64,000 nt of DNA from Sphingobacterium sp. FBM7-1 (GTDB taxonomy: Bacteria; Bacteroidota; Bacteroidia; Sphingobacteriales; Sphingobacteriaceae). Made by a program: the position numbers and the translations under genes. The notes beneath the pieces were generated by a model. The model did no database searches, was not told the origin of the DNA, and worked only from the letters and a program-made list of their open reading frames with translations. Each line of letters starts with the position of its first letter. Within the stretch, counting starts at the first letter, position 1. The stretch covers positions 1 through 64,000 of the forward strand of contig NZ_JAJEWJ010000004.1 in NCBI RefSeq assembly GCF_020687765.1. Reading direction: 5' to 3'. Below are positions 43,901 to 50,780 of this stretch, one piece after another.

Positions 43901-44532
43901 GGTATGAAACTTTAGAGGCTATTAAGCAAAAAGAAGGTCTAGAGAACTTACCTATCATTATTTTTACCGGAAAAAATTTATCACAAGCCGAAGAACGTAG
44001 AATAAAACAGTATGCAGATTCGATTGTTGTAAAAACGGCACATTCTTTTCAACGTATTTTGGATGAGGTGGGGTTGTTCCTTCATTTGGTAGAAGAAAGT
44101 AATCTGGAACCTGAAAAAAGAAAGACCAATAAGCTTGGATCTCTCAACGAGGTGCTTAATGGGAAAACGGTTCTGATTGCAGACGATGATGTAAGAAATA
44201 TTTTTTCCTTGACAAAAACATTGGAACAATATCAAATGGACGTGATTTCAGCCATAGATGGAAAAGAGGCGTTGCAACAATTGGAAAAGCATCCGAAGAC
44301 ATCGATTATCCTCATGGACATGATGATGCCTGAAATGGACGGTTATGAAACGATCAGACAGATTAGGAATATGCATGATTACGCGAAGCTACCCATCATA
44401 GCCGTAACAGCGAAAGCGATGACGGGCGATCGAGAGAAATGTATCAAGGCGGGAGCGTCGGATTATATTTCCAAACCGGTCGATAAAGATCAGTTATTAT
44501 CCCTGTTGAGGGTTTGGTTATATGAGAACTAA
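40936..44532 (+). CDS. CHASE3-HAMP-GAF histidine kinase with three receiver domains
   Basis: A 1198-residue membrane hybrid kinase. Two transmembrane helices (~13-33 and ~177-200) bracket a CHASE3 sensor (DLQNAETGQRGYLLTGET). Then come HAMP (~225-270), GAF (~285-430), a long coiled coil (~435-515), HisKA (NMSHELRTPLNSILLL) and ATPase (NLLSNAIKFTP, DTGIGIS, GTGLGLAIS). Three receivers start near 811, 932 and 1077, with phospho-acceptors in LLDIQLP, ILDMGVP and LMDMMMP. The middle receiver has GVP where MP is usual and lacks a clear second acidic pair, so it may be weakly active. No ligand is evident from CHASE3. Confidence 0.93.
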   Translation: MSKKLVRKLQVGFGFSLLVLLISAAASYISIQTQMSNRSKVIKTQQTINAVNQILIDLQNAETGQRGYLLTGETAFLAPYYQSQTSLPSSLSETRDLAQGVPDQARRIDSIADLVNTRLKTLEALVDLKKAGGSPTVEQLESGKFYMDSCRTIIERFVAEEADKLGVNAAKMQQNSGLTSFFIVFAAMVSLIVTVLFYLQIRNEFRRREKMQQQLREKDEDTTHRLNIIHNMAEQIAAGDYTVRLDDKERDTLGYIASSLNGMALALEESFGKLHDNEWRQTGLAKINDILAGNKTEEAVANDALELLVSYTECVNGAFYIWDKGRLGLAAYYGLESHMKKEYQPGEGIVGQVFKDKRVKLLENVGDEEFVVSFSSGQIKVNHLLWLPLMLKGQCFGVIELGSVVPFEKLDQEFYREACYNISLEVLAAKGRKQIQTLLEETQAQAEELQTQHAELENLNTELEAQAQKLQASEEELRVQQEELMQSNQELEERSKLLEEKNQLIAERNLDIQKKAEELALSTKYKSEFLANMSHELRTPLNSILLLSRLMVENVDDNLTEDQIESAKVIQSSGSSLLSLIDEILDLSKIEAGKMELEYEHMALTDLRNDLLNLFMPIVDEKGLALKVEIEEGVSAYVETDKLRVEQVLRNLLSNAIKFTPKGKVALSITQQPLNPDYIQFIVKDTGIGISPESQKIIFEAFQQADGSTRRKFGGTGLGLAISREIARLLGGEIKLSSTPGEGSTFNFIIPVRKPSGSLMPPADILVENIAQEVEEMTALVSEAPSSLAVANIPEEVEDDRHDIKPGDKIILIVEDDTPFAEILLKYARQSGYKGIIIVRGDWATEAAEKYQPLAILLDIQLPVRDGWQVMDEIKNNPKTRHIPVHIMSSLEVKRESLSKGAIDFINKPIALEQMRQMFSKIEDALTQNPKKVLIVEENPKHATALSYFLSNFNIASEIRSNVEDSIRALASDNVNCVILDMGVPDDTGYETLEAIKQKEGLENLPIIIFTGKNLSQAEERRIKQYADSIVVKTAHSFQRILDEVGLFLHLVEESNLEPEKRKTNKLGSLNEVLNGKTVLIADDDVRNIFSLTKTLEQYQMDVISAIDGKEALQQLEKHPKTSIILMDMMMPEMDGYETIRQIRNMHDYAKLPIIAVTAKAMTGDREKCIKAGASDYISKPVDKDQLLSLLRVWLYEN

Positions 44533-44546
44533 GATTAGTACTTAAT

Positions 44547-44924
44547 ATGGTGATGGAAACGCAAAAGATAATCTTGCTTATCGATGACGATATCCGGAAT
44601 ATTTTCGCTTTGGAATTAACATTGAAAGCTCGAAAATACAGATTTTTGTCAGCTCAAAATGCTACGGAAGGTTTGCAACTCTTGCAACGCAACTCGGACA
44701 TCGGTTTGGTTTTGTTGGATATGATGATGCCGGAAATGGATGGTTATGAGGCTATACAGCGGATCCGGAGCTCGGATAAATACGGGCATGTTCCGATCGT
44801 CGCAGTTACGGCGAATGCAATGAATGGCGACAGAGAGAAATGCCTGGCGGCTGGAGCGGATAGTTATGTCGCGAAGCCTATTGATGTAGATCGGTTAATG
44901 AATGTTATTGAGGAGTTATTATAG
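44547..44924 (+). CDS. Single-domain response regulator
   Basis: A 125-residue stand-alone receiver. The acidic pair DDD is near residue 13, the acceptor Asp is in LLDMMMPEMDG and the Lys in YVAKPID. It resembles the third receiver of the upstream kinase and abuts cheR with no gap. It has no output domain, so it should act by protein contact, like CheY. Confidence 0.93.
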   Translation: MVMETQKIILLIDDDIRNIFALELTLKARKYRFLSAQNATEGLQLLQRNSDIGLVLLDMMMPEMDGYEAIQRIRSSDKYGHVPIVAVTANAMNGDREKCLAAGADSYVAKPIDVDRLMNVIEELL

Positions 44925-45749
44925 ATGATCGAGTTGGATATCGTGAAAAACGACGATATGGAAATGTTGTTAAAAGATATTTCTCATTTGTACGGTTATG
45001 ATTTTACCCAGTATAGTAAGGCGTCTTTGAAAAGACGTCTCAACAGGATATGTATGCTGGATAAATTCACAAGTTTTGCGGAATTAAGGTATAGGCTCAT
45101 TCATGACGGAGCTTATCTGTCCCGCTTTATTGAGGAAATAACCGTCAACGTGACCGAGATGTTTAGGGATCCCCATTTCTATGCCACATTACGCCATCAT
45201 ATTTTACCTGTATTGAGAACATATCCGTTTATTCGTATTTGGGTGGCAGGATGTTCGACCGGAGAGGAGGCATATTCATTGGCGATATTGCTGAAGGAGA
45301 CCGATTTATTTGATAAAACGCTGATTTATGCGACGGATATCAATCCTAGCGTGCTCGAAAAGGCCTCTAAAGGTATTTTCCCGCTAAACCAAATGAAGCA
45401 ATATTCCAGAAATTATATTTTATCCGGCGGGAAACGTGACTTTTCTTCTTACTACATGTCGATGTATGATGTGGTAAAGTTTAATTCCGATCTAAGTAGC
45501 AAAATGATTTTTTCTACACATAATTTGGTGTCGGATTCTTCCTTTAACGAATTTCAGCTTATTTTGTGCAGGAATGTCCTTATTTATTTTGATAAAGACC
45601 TTCAAAACAAAGTGTTTAAGCTTTTTGACGATAGTCTTCAGCCATTTGGGTTTTTAGCTTTAGGAGCCAAAGAGACGCTTCGGTTTTCCAATGTGGAACA
45701 TCGCTATAAACAGTGGAACGAGGATAAGATTTGGAAGAAAATATCCTAG
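44925..45749 (+). CDS. cheR: CheR-type protein-glutamate methyltransferase
   Basis: A 274-residue SAM-dependent methyltransferase. A helical N-terminal domain (residues ~10-75, YDFTQYSKASLKRRL) is followed by the catalytic domain with EITVNVTEMFRDPHFY, IWVAGCSTGEEAYSLAIL (SAM site) and ILCRNVLIYFD. It belongs to the group found next to CheB and hybrid kinases in Bacteroidota. There is no chemoreceptor gene nearby, so its methylation target is unknown. Confidence 0.93.
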   Translation: MIELDIVKNDDMEMLLKDISHLYGYDFTQYSKASLKRRLNRICMLDKFTSFAELRYRLIHDGAYLSRFIEEITVNVTEMFRDPHFYATLRHHILPVLRTYPFIRIWVAGCSTGEEAYSLAILLKETDLFDKTLIYATDINPSVLEKASKGIFPLNQMKQYSRNYILSGGKRDFSSYYMSMYDVVKFNSDLSSKMIFSTHNLVSDSSFNEFQLILCRNVLIYFDKDLQNKVFKLFDDSLQPFGFLALGAKETLRFSNVEHRYKQWNEDKIWKKIS

Positions 45750-45753
45750 TGTA

Positions 45754-46332
45754 ATGGAAAATAGAAAGACGACGGAGATTTTATTGATAGGAGGCTCTGC
45801 GGGCAGCATCAGCGTTCTTTTAGAGGTATTGCCTCAACTTCAGGATCATCTTTCTTTTCCCTTGGTCGTGGTGGTGCACCGTACATCACATCCGGAAAGT
45901 ATGCTGGAAGAACTGCTGCGGTTCCGTAGCCGTCTTCCCGTAGAGGAAGTCTACGACAAGATGACGTTGAAAGATGCGTGTATTTACTTGGTACCAGCGG
46001 ATTATCATCTTTTATTCGAAAACAAGCGGATGGTATCATTGGATTGCTCTGAAAAGGTCAATTATTCAAGACCATCTATTGATGTTACCTTTCAGTCTGC
46101 TGCGCAGATATTTGAGGAGCATACAGCTGCCTTATTGCTATCGGGCGCTAATGCGGACGGCTTAGAGGGATTGCGCTGTATAGCCGAAAAGCAGGGTGAC
46201 GTGCTTGTGCAAGACCCGGAAACAGCCGAAATCGCTTATATGCCGCGACAGGCTATTCTTAATTTACAGGTTGATGCTGTTTTGAAGCCGAATGAAATGG
46301 CTCCTTTTATCAACCATTTAAGTACACAATAA
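45754..46332 (+). CDS. cheB: CheB-type methylesterase, catalytic domain only
   Basis: A 192-residue protein that is just the CheB esterase domain, with no receiver. The Ser-His-Asp triad is visible: Ser in IGGSAGSISVL, His in VVVHRTSHP and Asp in LLSGANADGLEGL. The ATG at 45754 is 4 bases after the cheR stop; a frame open to 45691 overlaps cheR and is rejected. Without a receiver, control must come from the neighbouring regulators or not at all. Confidence 0.92.
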   Translation: MENRKTTEILLIGGSAGSISVLLEVLPQLQDHLSFPLVVVVHRTSHPESMLEELLRFRSRLPVEEVYDKMTLKDACIYLVPADYHLLFENKRMVSLDCSEKVNYSRPSIDVTFQSAAQIFEEHTAALLLSGANADGLEGLRCIAEKQGDVLVQDPETAEIAYMPRQAILNLQVDAVLKPNEMAPFINHLSTQ

Positions 46333-46348
46333 TTAACTTTATCAAACT

Positions 46349-46717
46349 ATGAAGAATAAAACCATACTGGTATTCGATGACGATACAAATATTTTGGATG
46401 TTTTTACAATTGTTCTTGAGGCCTCGGGCTACCATGTGGAGATTTCCGAAACCTCACATAATATTTTGGAACGGGTCAAAGAAGTAAACCCGGATATGAT
46501 CATTATGGATAATTGGATCCCGAATATTGGAGGCGTAAAAGCCACGCAGATACTGAAGAGTGAGTCCGCTTTTAAACATATACCCGTCATTTATTGTTCG
46601 GCGAACAACGATGTAAGTTTACTTGCAGAACAGGCCGGAGCGGATGCCTACTTAGCCAAACCATTTGATTTGGATGAATTGGAGAGTACCGTGGCGGACT
46701 TGCTTCGAAACACTTGA
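46349..46717 (+). CDS. Single-domain response regulator
   Basis: A 122-residue receiver with DDDT near residue 11, acceptor Asp in IIMDNWIPNIGG and Lys in LAKPFD. No output domain. It is the last member of the signalling island before the MscS gene, and the 23 bases between them suggest they are expressed together. Confidence 0.92.
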   Translation: MKNKTILVFDDDTNILDVFTIVLEASGYHVEISETSHNILERVKEVNPDMIIMDNWIPNIGGVKATQILKSESAFKHIPVIYCSANNDVSLLAEQAGADAYLAKPFDLDELESTVADLLRNT

Positions 46718-46740
46718 GCCGTATACGGTGTTCTATCAGT

Positions 46741-48954
46741 ATGATTAAGACAGAGAAGAATAGAAAGTCGTTGCAATGGCTGCTCTGGCTCTTCGTATTG
46801 TTGCTATACAGTCCTAGCCAGGCTATGGTCCAAACCCAAGATTCCATTCTTTCCCCTTCGCAACAATCCGTTTGGAAAGAAAGGCAGGCGCAGGTGCTGT
46901 ATTGGAAAGAGGTGCAGGACAGCATTTCAACAACGCTAGACAATATCAAAAAGAACTTCTTGTTCGATCGCGATACGCCGGACTCCACCGGCTTAGACAG
47001 TGCTTTGGTTTTTTTAGTCGCAAAAAAGAAAGATATCGCACAGTATATTTACGACATCAAGACGGCTAGATCGACCTGGGTGTCGTCGCCTAGGCAGACG
47101 GAAGCCGAAGAGGACAGTCTGGTTATGGAGGGATTGTTGGAGCCAGATTCTACTGAAAATAGAATGAAAGGTTTGGTAGATACCTTACCACAACTTGTTC
47201 GAGGTTATGAAAGATTGATCGGCGATGTTGTTTATTTAGAAAGATTGATCGGTAGCCAACGAGTGGAAATGGCGATAACTGATGTAGATTCTGGATCCGT
47301 GTCAATGCATCCTTTTCGGCGGCAGATGGTAAGGGCTGTGCAGACCAACTTGGGAAAAGACGGTTCTTCTTCCGATTTTTTTGACTACCCGGCATGGAGT
47401 AGCCGACTCTTTTTAATCCTGATAAGCGTACTTTATTTTTATTGGATGTACAAACTGGGTCGGAAAACAGAACAGGAGAACGAAGAATTTCGGCTGTATC
47501 GGAATGAACCGTTGTGGATTCCATTCCTAAAGGCCTCGATATTCTTCTTGGTATTATTGCCTTTTTCCTCCTTTTCCGTACCTGTCCTTATTCTCGAGAG
47601 CAGTTATTTTCTCGTTTTTGTTTTTCTTTACATCATTCTTTACAACGAGCTTTCGGCCTTTAAACGTAAAGTATTAGGACTAGTTTTCGTTTCCTACGTC
47701 ATCCTGATAATAGCAAATCTTTTTCTGTCGACACCATGGTGGACGAAGGCTTTGGCTATACTGGCTAACATCTTCAGTATTGCTGTTGTTTGGTCTATGG
47801 GCCGCCGCATAGATGTCGATAATCCGATAGGATATATCCACCGCTATGCCCGATGGATGATTGTGTTAGGGCATCTCCTCGCCATTGTATTGACGATATC
47901 TGGATATATCGGCTTTGCACGAATGTGGGGGTTGGCGGCAGGTATTGCGCTGCTACAGGTTATTGCATTACGTGCCGTACGCGAAATGTTACTACACGAT
48001 ATCGAACTTCAATATGAAAAGGCGAAGCCGGAAACTTTATTTCGGCGATTCGATCTGAAGCGGGTGTTGCTCAGTTTTGAGCGCTTGTTCCGGTTTTGCT
48101 CTGCGGTGTTGATTGTGCTGGTACTGTTAAACAATTTTCACCTCGTTCGTGAAGCAAACTCTTTATTGGAACGCTTGCTCATGACAGAACACAAAATCGG
48201 TGGTATTACGTTTAAATATGGAAATCTTTTGCTTGCCGTTGCGGTGATCTGGTTGGCAAATTGGTTCCAGAAAAATCTAAAAAATCTGTTGGACGATACG
48301 TCGCCGAGAGGCGAGATGCAGGTGCGAAAGATGACCTTATTCCCCCTGTTCAGACTGCTGATCGTCGTCGTCGGTTTTTTGATCGGTATTAGCATACTGG
48401 GGCTTGGTTTAGATAAATTGACGGTTATTATTGGAGCATTAAGTGTGGGGATAGGTTTAGGACTACAGAATATCATCAATAATTTTGTGTCGGGTGTTAT
48501 TCTGGTTTTCGAAAAGCCGTTCAAGATCGGTGACTACGTAGAACTCGCGGACAAAAAAGGACAGGTGATGGAGATTGGTATTCGCTCCAGTACGTTGCTG
48601 ACCGACGAGGGATCACGCGTTATTATCCCCAATGGTGACCTGCTCTCGGGCCGACTTGTCAATTGGACATTTAGAGATGCGGATATTCGCGTAAACTTGA
48701 AACTAACAGTAGACAGTACCGTTCCGATTGAGCAAATTAAGAAAGAATTGAAGACCAGGCTAACGAGCTTCGAAGAGATTGACCGATCGATCCCAGTAAA
48801 AATATTTACAAAGGAAATCACGGCGGATAACTATCAACTAAGTATTCAAGTGGGCGTTCAACATGTTCGTTATATTGAACGTTTTCGGAGCCAGTTTTTA
48901 GAGTCCTTTAAAAAAGATATGGACGTACGAGGAGTCAATGTTTCTTCAAGTTAA
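46741..48954 (+). CDS. MscS-family mechanosensitive channel
   Basis: A 737-residue inner-membrane channel of the large MscS/MscK class. A signal peptide (QAMVQ) is followed by a ~200-residue periplasmic coiled-coil part. About nine membrane segments follow, and the pore region is GLGLQNIINNFVSGVIL near residue 560. Next are KIGDYVELADKKGQVMEIGI and RVIIPNGDLL, the beta domain. It may relieve osmotic pressure. The ATG at 46741 is preferred to a TTG that overlaps the response-regulator stop. Confidence 0.92.
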   Translation: MIKTEKNRKSLQWLLWLFVLLLYSPSQAMVQTQDSILSPSQQSVWKERQAQVLYWKEVQDSISTTLDNIKKNFLFDRDTPDSTGLDSALVFLVAKKKDIAQYIYDIKTARSTWVSSPRQTEAEEDSLVMEGLLEPDSTENRMKGLVDTLPQLVRGYERLIGDVVYLERLIGSQRVEMAITDVDSGSVSMHPFRRQMVRAVQTNLGKDGSSSDFFDYPAWSSRLFLILISVLYFYWMYKLGRKTEQENEEFRLYRNEPLWIPFLKASIFFLVLLPFSSFSVPVLILESSYFLVFVFLYIILYNELSAFKRKVLGLVFVSYVILIIANLFLSTPWWTKALAILANIFSIAVVWSMGRRIDVDNPIGYIHRYARWMIVLGHLLAIVLTISGYIGFARMWGLAAGIALLQVIALRAVREMLLHDIELQYEKAKPETLFRRFDLKRVLLSFERLFRFCSAVLIVLVLLNNFHLVREANSLLERLLMTEHKIGGITFKYGNLLLAVAVIWLANWFQKNLKNLLDDTSPRGEMQVRKMTLFPLFRLLIVVVGFLIGISILGLGLDKLTVIIGALSVGIGLGLQNIINNFVSGVILVFEKPFKIGDYVELADKKGQVMEIGIRSSTLLTDEGSRVIIPNGDLLSGRLVNWTFRDADIRVNLKLTVDSTVPIEQIKKELKTRLTSFEEIDRSIPVKIFTKEITADNYQLSIQVGVQHVRYIERFRSQFLESFKKDMDVRGVNVSSS

Positions 48955-48963
48955 GGGATACGG

Positions 48964-49299
48964 TCACGCTGAGTTGGCTGGAAGATGTTTGTGTTTAAAA
49001 CGAAACAGCAATACTGGATCGTGCTCGATATAAATAAGCGGAAGTTTCCGTTGTGCGGGTGGTAATATTCGTTCCTGGTCGATAAGATAATTTTCATCGC
49101 ATTGCTAAAGAACGATGTCAAATGTAATGTTTTTGACTTCCTGTGCCGGTATCTCTATAACGTTCGGGCCAAAGGGGTAAGTATTTCGCCTCCCCACATA
49201 ACGGTCGCTGCGCTTTTCGACGTAAGGTATATAAATATCGTAATCTCCCAGCGCCAGATATTATAAATAGGCTCCGTGGATATGCCATGTAAAAATTCT
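48964..49299 (-). pseudogene. Glycosyltransferase, N-terminal remnant
   Basis: One minus-strand frame reads IFTWHIHGAYL, a TAA stop, YLALGDYDIYIPYVEKR, SDRYVGRRNTYPFGPNVI, EIPAQEVKNITFDIVL, a TAG stop, DENYLIDQERIL and QRKLPLIYIEHDP. This is the order of blocks I recall from the N-terminal half of a Bacteroidota glycosyltransferase family of the GT4 type. The two in-frame stops, the missing start codon and the loss of everything after EHDP show it is dead. It is only ~100 codons of an original ~400. Family assignment is from memory and should be tested. Confidence 0.7.
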
Positions 49300-49337
49300 A
49301 AGAGGTTGTTGGCCCGTTATTTTGTTTCTCCTTATTG

Positions 49338-49745
49338 TTAAATGAACTGTGAATGATCTCTTCCCATCGGGTTTGTTCCCGGTTCGACAACAGGGTCACG
49401 ATCGATATTGGGTTCGGGAGTAGAGAGCTCGTTAATTTCGGGCTCGGCATCCGGATTGATTTCGTCAATCTCCGGATTAGGTGCCTCAAGCGGGTCGATG
49501 TCTGGCTGCTCGTTTGGTTGGTTTTCATCTATTTCATCCAATTCCGGCTCTTCCCGTTCCAATGGTTCTACATCAGGTTGTTCTGGTGGTAGATTCTCAA
49601 TGCGCTCCCCCTCGTCAGGCAGATTTTCCTCGCCCGGTACGTCTCCTTCACGATTTGGAGTAGCAGGGTCGGTTGTCGGGTCAACTAATGCAAAAGCCAG
49701 GATCGGACCTCGTCCTTTCGTAGCAAAAATGTTTTTCGTTTTCAT
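49338..49745 (-). CDS. Acidic proline-rich hypothetical protein
   Basis: A 135-residue protein. After a normal-looking N-terminus (KTKNIFATKGRGPILAFA) the sequence becomes a run of Pro, Glu, Asp and Asn in loose 10-20-residue repeats (EPLEREEPELDEIDE, DIDPLEAPNPEIDEI). There is no signal peptide or membrane segment. Such a region is probably disordered and strongly negative. It is an isolated gene on the minus strand between two decayed segments. The opposite-strand serine-rich frame is a reflection of it. Confidence 0.55.
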   Translation of the reverse strand: MKTKNIFATKGRGPILAFALVDPTTDPATPNREGDVPGEENLPDEGERIENLPPEQPDVEPLEREEPELDEIDENQPNEQPDIDPLEAPNPEIDEINPDAEPEINELSTPEPNIDRDPVVEPGTNPMGRDHSQFI

Positions 49746-50177
49746 GATATTTTCTATATTGATGTATTAATCGAACATTTCCAAACTCATTAAGTTGCAG
49801 CGATAAATACCCGAAAACTGAAATAAATACCTTACATCTAATTCGTGCTCATTAAATAAAAAGACCCGCCGGTGTGGGTTGTATCATTAACTTATCGTTT
49901 TTTATTTTTCTTCCTTTAAGGGGAAAAGAGGGATCACTGATTTTTTGATATTGCTTACTAACGCTTCGACGGAATAACTTCACAGAAAAATACGAATGTA
50001 CGTCAGAGATACGTGTCCTAGCGGAGCAAAATACCCTTATTTAGTTTTGAGCCAACTATTTCGAGGTTCAATCCTTTTATTATGAAAGACATACATCATG
50101 ATTTGGAAGATATAAGGATAGATCATGTAAATGTAAACAGGGAATAAGTAATAATGGTTTCATTAAACAAGAACAAC
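49746..50177. other. Intergenic stretch, no gene seen
   Basis: This 432-base stretch has no credible CDS. A short GACCC / GGGTT hairpin near 49862-49880 with T-runs on the minus strand might be an old terminator. A 21-codon ORF at 50082-50147 has no sign of being real. The rest is AT-rich and without structure that I can see. Confidence 0.5.
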
Positions 50178-50420
50178 ATGGAAAATTTAGAGAAAAACGT
50201 TCATGCAAAAGAAGGAGAAATGACGAAAGAAATTGAGAGCAAGACCGCACAAGTACCCTCAAAAGTATATTTGTGTGTAGCACTTACCGCTATGGCGGCT
50301 TCTGCTACCTTAAAATGTATGGGACATAAGCACACCGCCTTGTTTGTAGGGCAATGGGTTGCTCCTTTTCTGCTTTTTGGCATTTACAATAAAATTGTAA
50401 AGACACAAGGACACGATTAA
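50178..50420 (+). CDS. Small membrane protein, hypothetical
   Basis: An 80-residue protein. A charged N-terminal ~35 residues (ENLEKNVHAKEGEMTKEIE) precedes two hydrophobic helices (VYLCVALTAMAASATL and ALFVGQWVAPFLLFGIY) separated by KCMGHKHT. The ATG at 50178 is chosen; an in-frame ATG at 50154 adds 8 residues. Function unknown. The helices resemble those of small stress-induced membrane proteins, but I would not name it. Confidence 0.65.
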   Translation: MENLEKNVHAKEGEMTKEIESKTAQVPSKVYLCVALTAMAASATLKCMGHKHTALFVGQWVAPFLLFGIYNKIVKTQGHD

Positions 50421-50440
50421 GTTCAAGTTAAGAAATAGAA

Positions 50441-50468
50441 AGGCCGTTCCTGTTTTTGGAATGGCCGT
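50441..50468. terminator. Hairpin after the small membrane protein gene
   Basis: AGGCCGTTCC and GGAATGGCCGT pair with one G-T. No T-run follows on the plus strand, so termination is uncertain. Confidence 0.3.
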
Positions 50469-50508
50469 TAATAAGGATTCTGTCGAAACATTATAAAAAT
50501 AAACAACT

Positions 50509-50754
50509 ATGGCAACTAAAATCGAAAACGAAAAAATCGGTCTAGGCGAAAAAAAGAAAAAAAAGGAAGGGGATACCTATAAGGAACTCGGGTCGGTCAT
50601 CGAAAAGACAGAGCGCACCAAAGACGGCGATGGAGAAGCTGGCGTAGACCCGCAGGCAGAGCAGCTGAATGACACGCCTAACGATCCAACAGACCGCCCA
50701 TTGGAACGGCGGAAATCCACGGATAATCGAAATGTACAAAATCAAAAAGAGTAG
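50509..50754 (+). CDS. Small hydrophilic hypothetical protein
   Basis: An 81-residue, highly charged protein. It begins ATKIENEKIGLGEKKKKKEG and then has TERTKDGDGEAGVDPQAEQ; it contains no hydrophobic core. It may be intrinsically disordered. It lies 88 bases after the small membrane protein. Function unknown; confidence that it is expressed is moderate. Confidence 0.5.
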   Translation: MATKIENEKIGLGEKKKKKEGDTYKELGSVIEKTERTKDGDGEAGVDPQAEQLNDTPNDPTDRPLERRKSTDNRNVQNQKE

Positions 50755-50780
50755 TGGAAAAACTTTCCCCTATTATAAAT

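Noticed and set aside
49408..49770. Serine/glycine-rich plus-strand ORF
   Set aside because: It is the reverse of the acidic proline-rich frame on the minus strand; codon choice mirrors that frame.
50082..50147. 21-codon ORF upstream of the small membrane protein
   Set aside because: No distinct signal supports translation, and a short ORF of this length is expected by chance.
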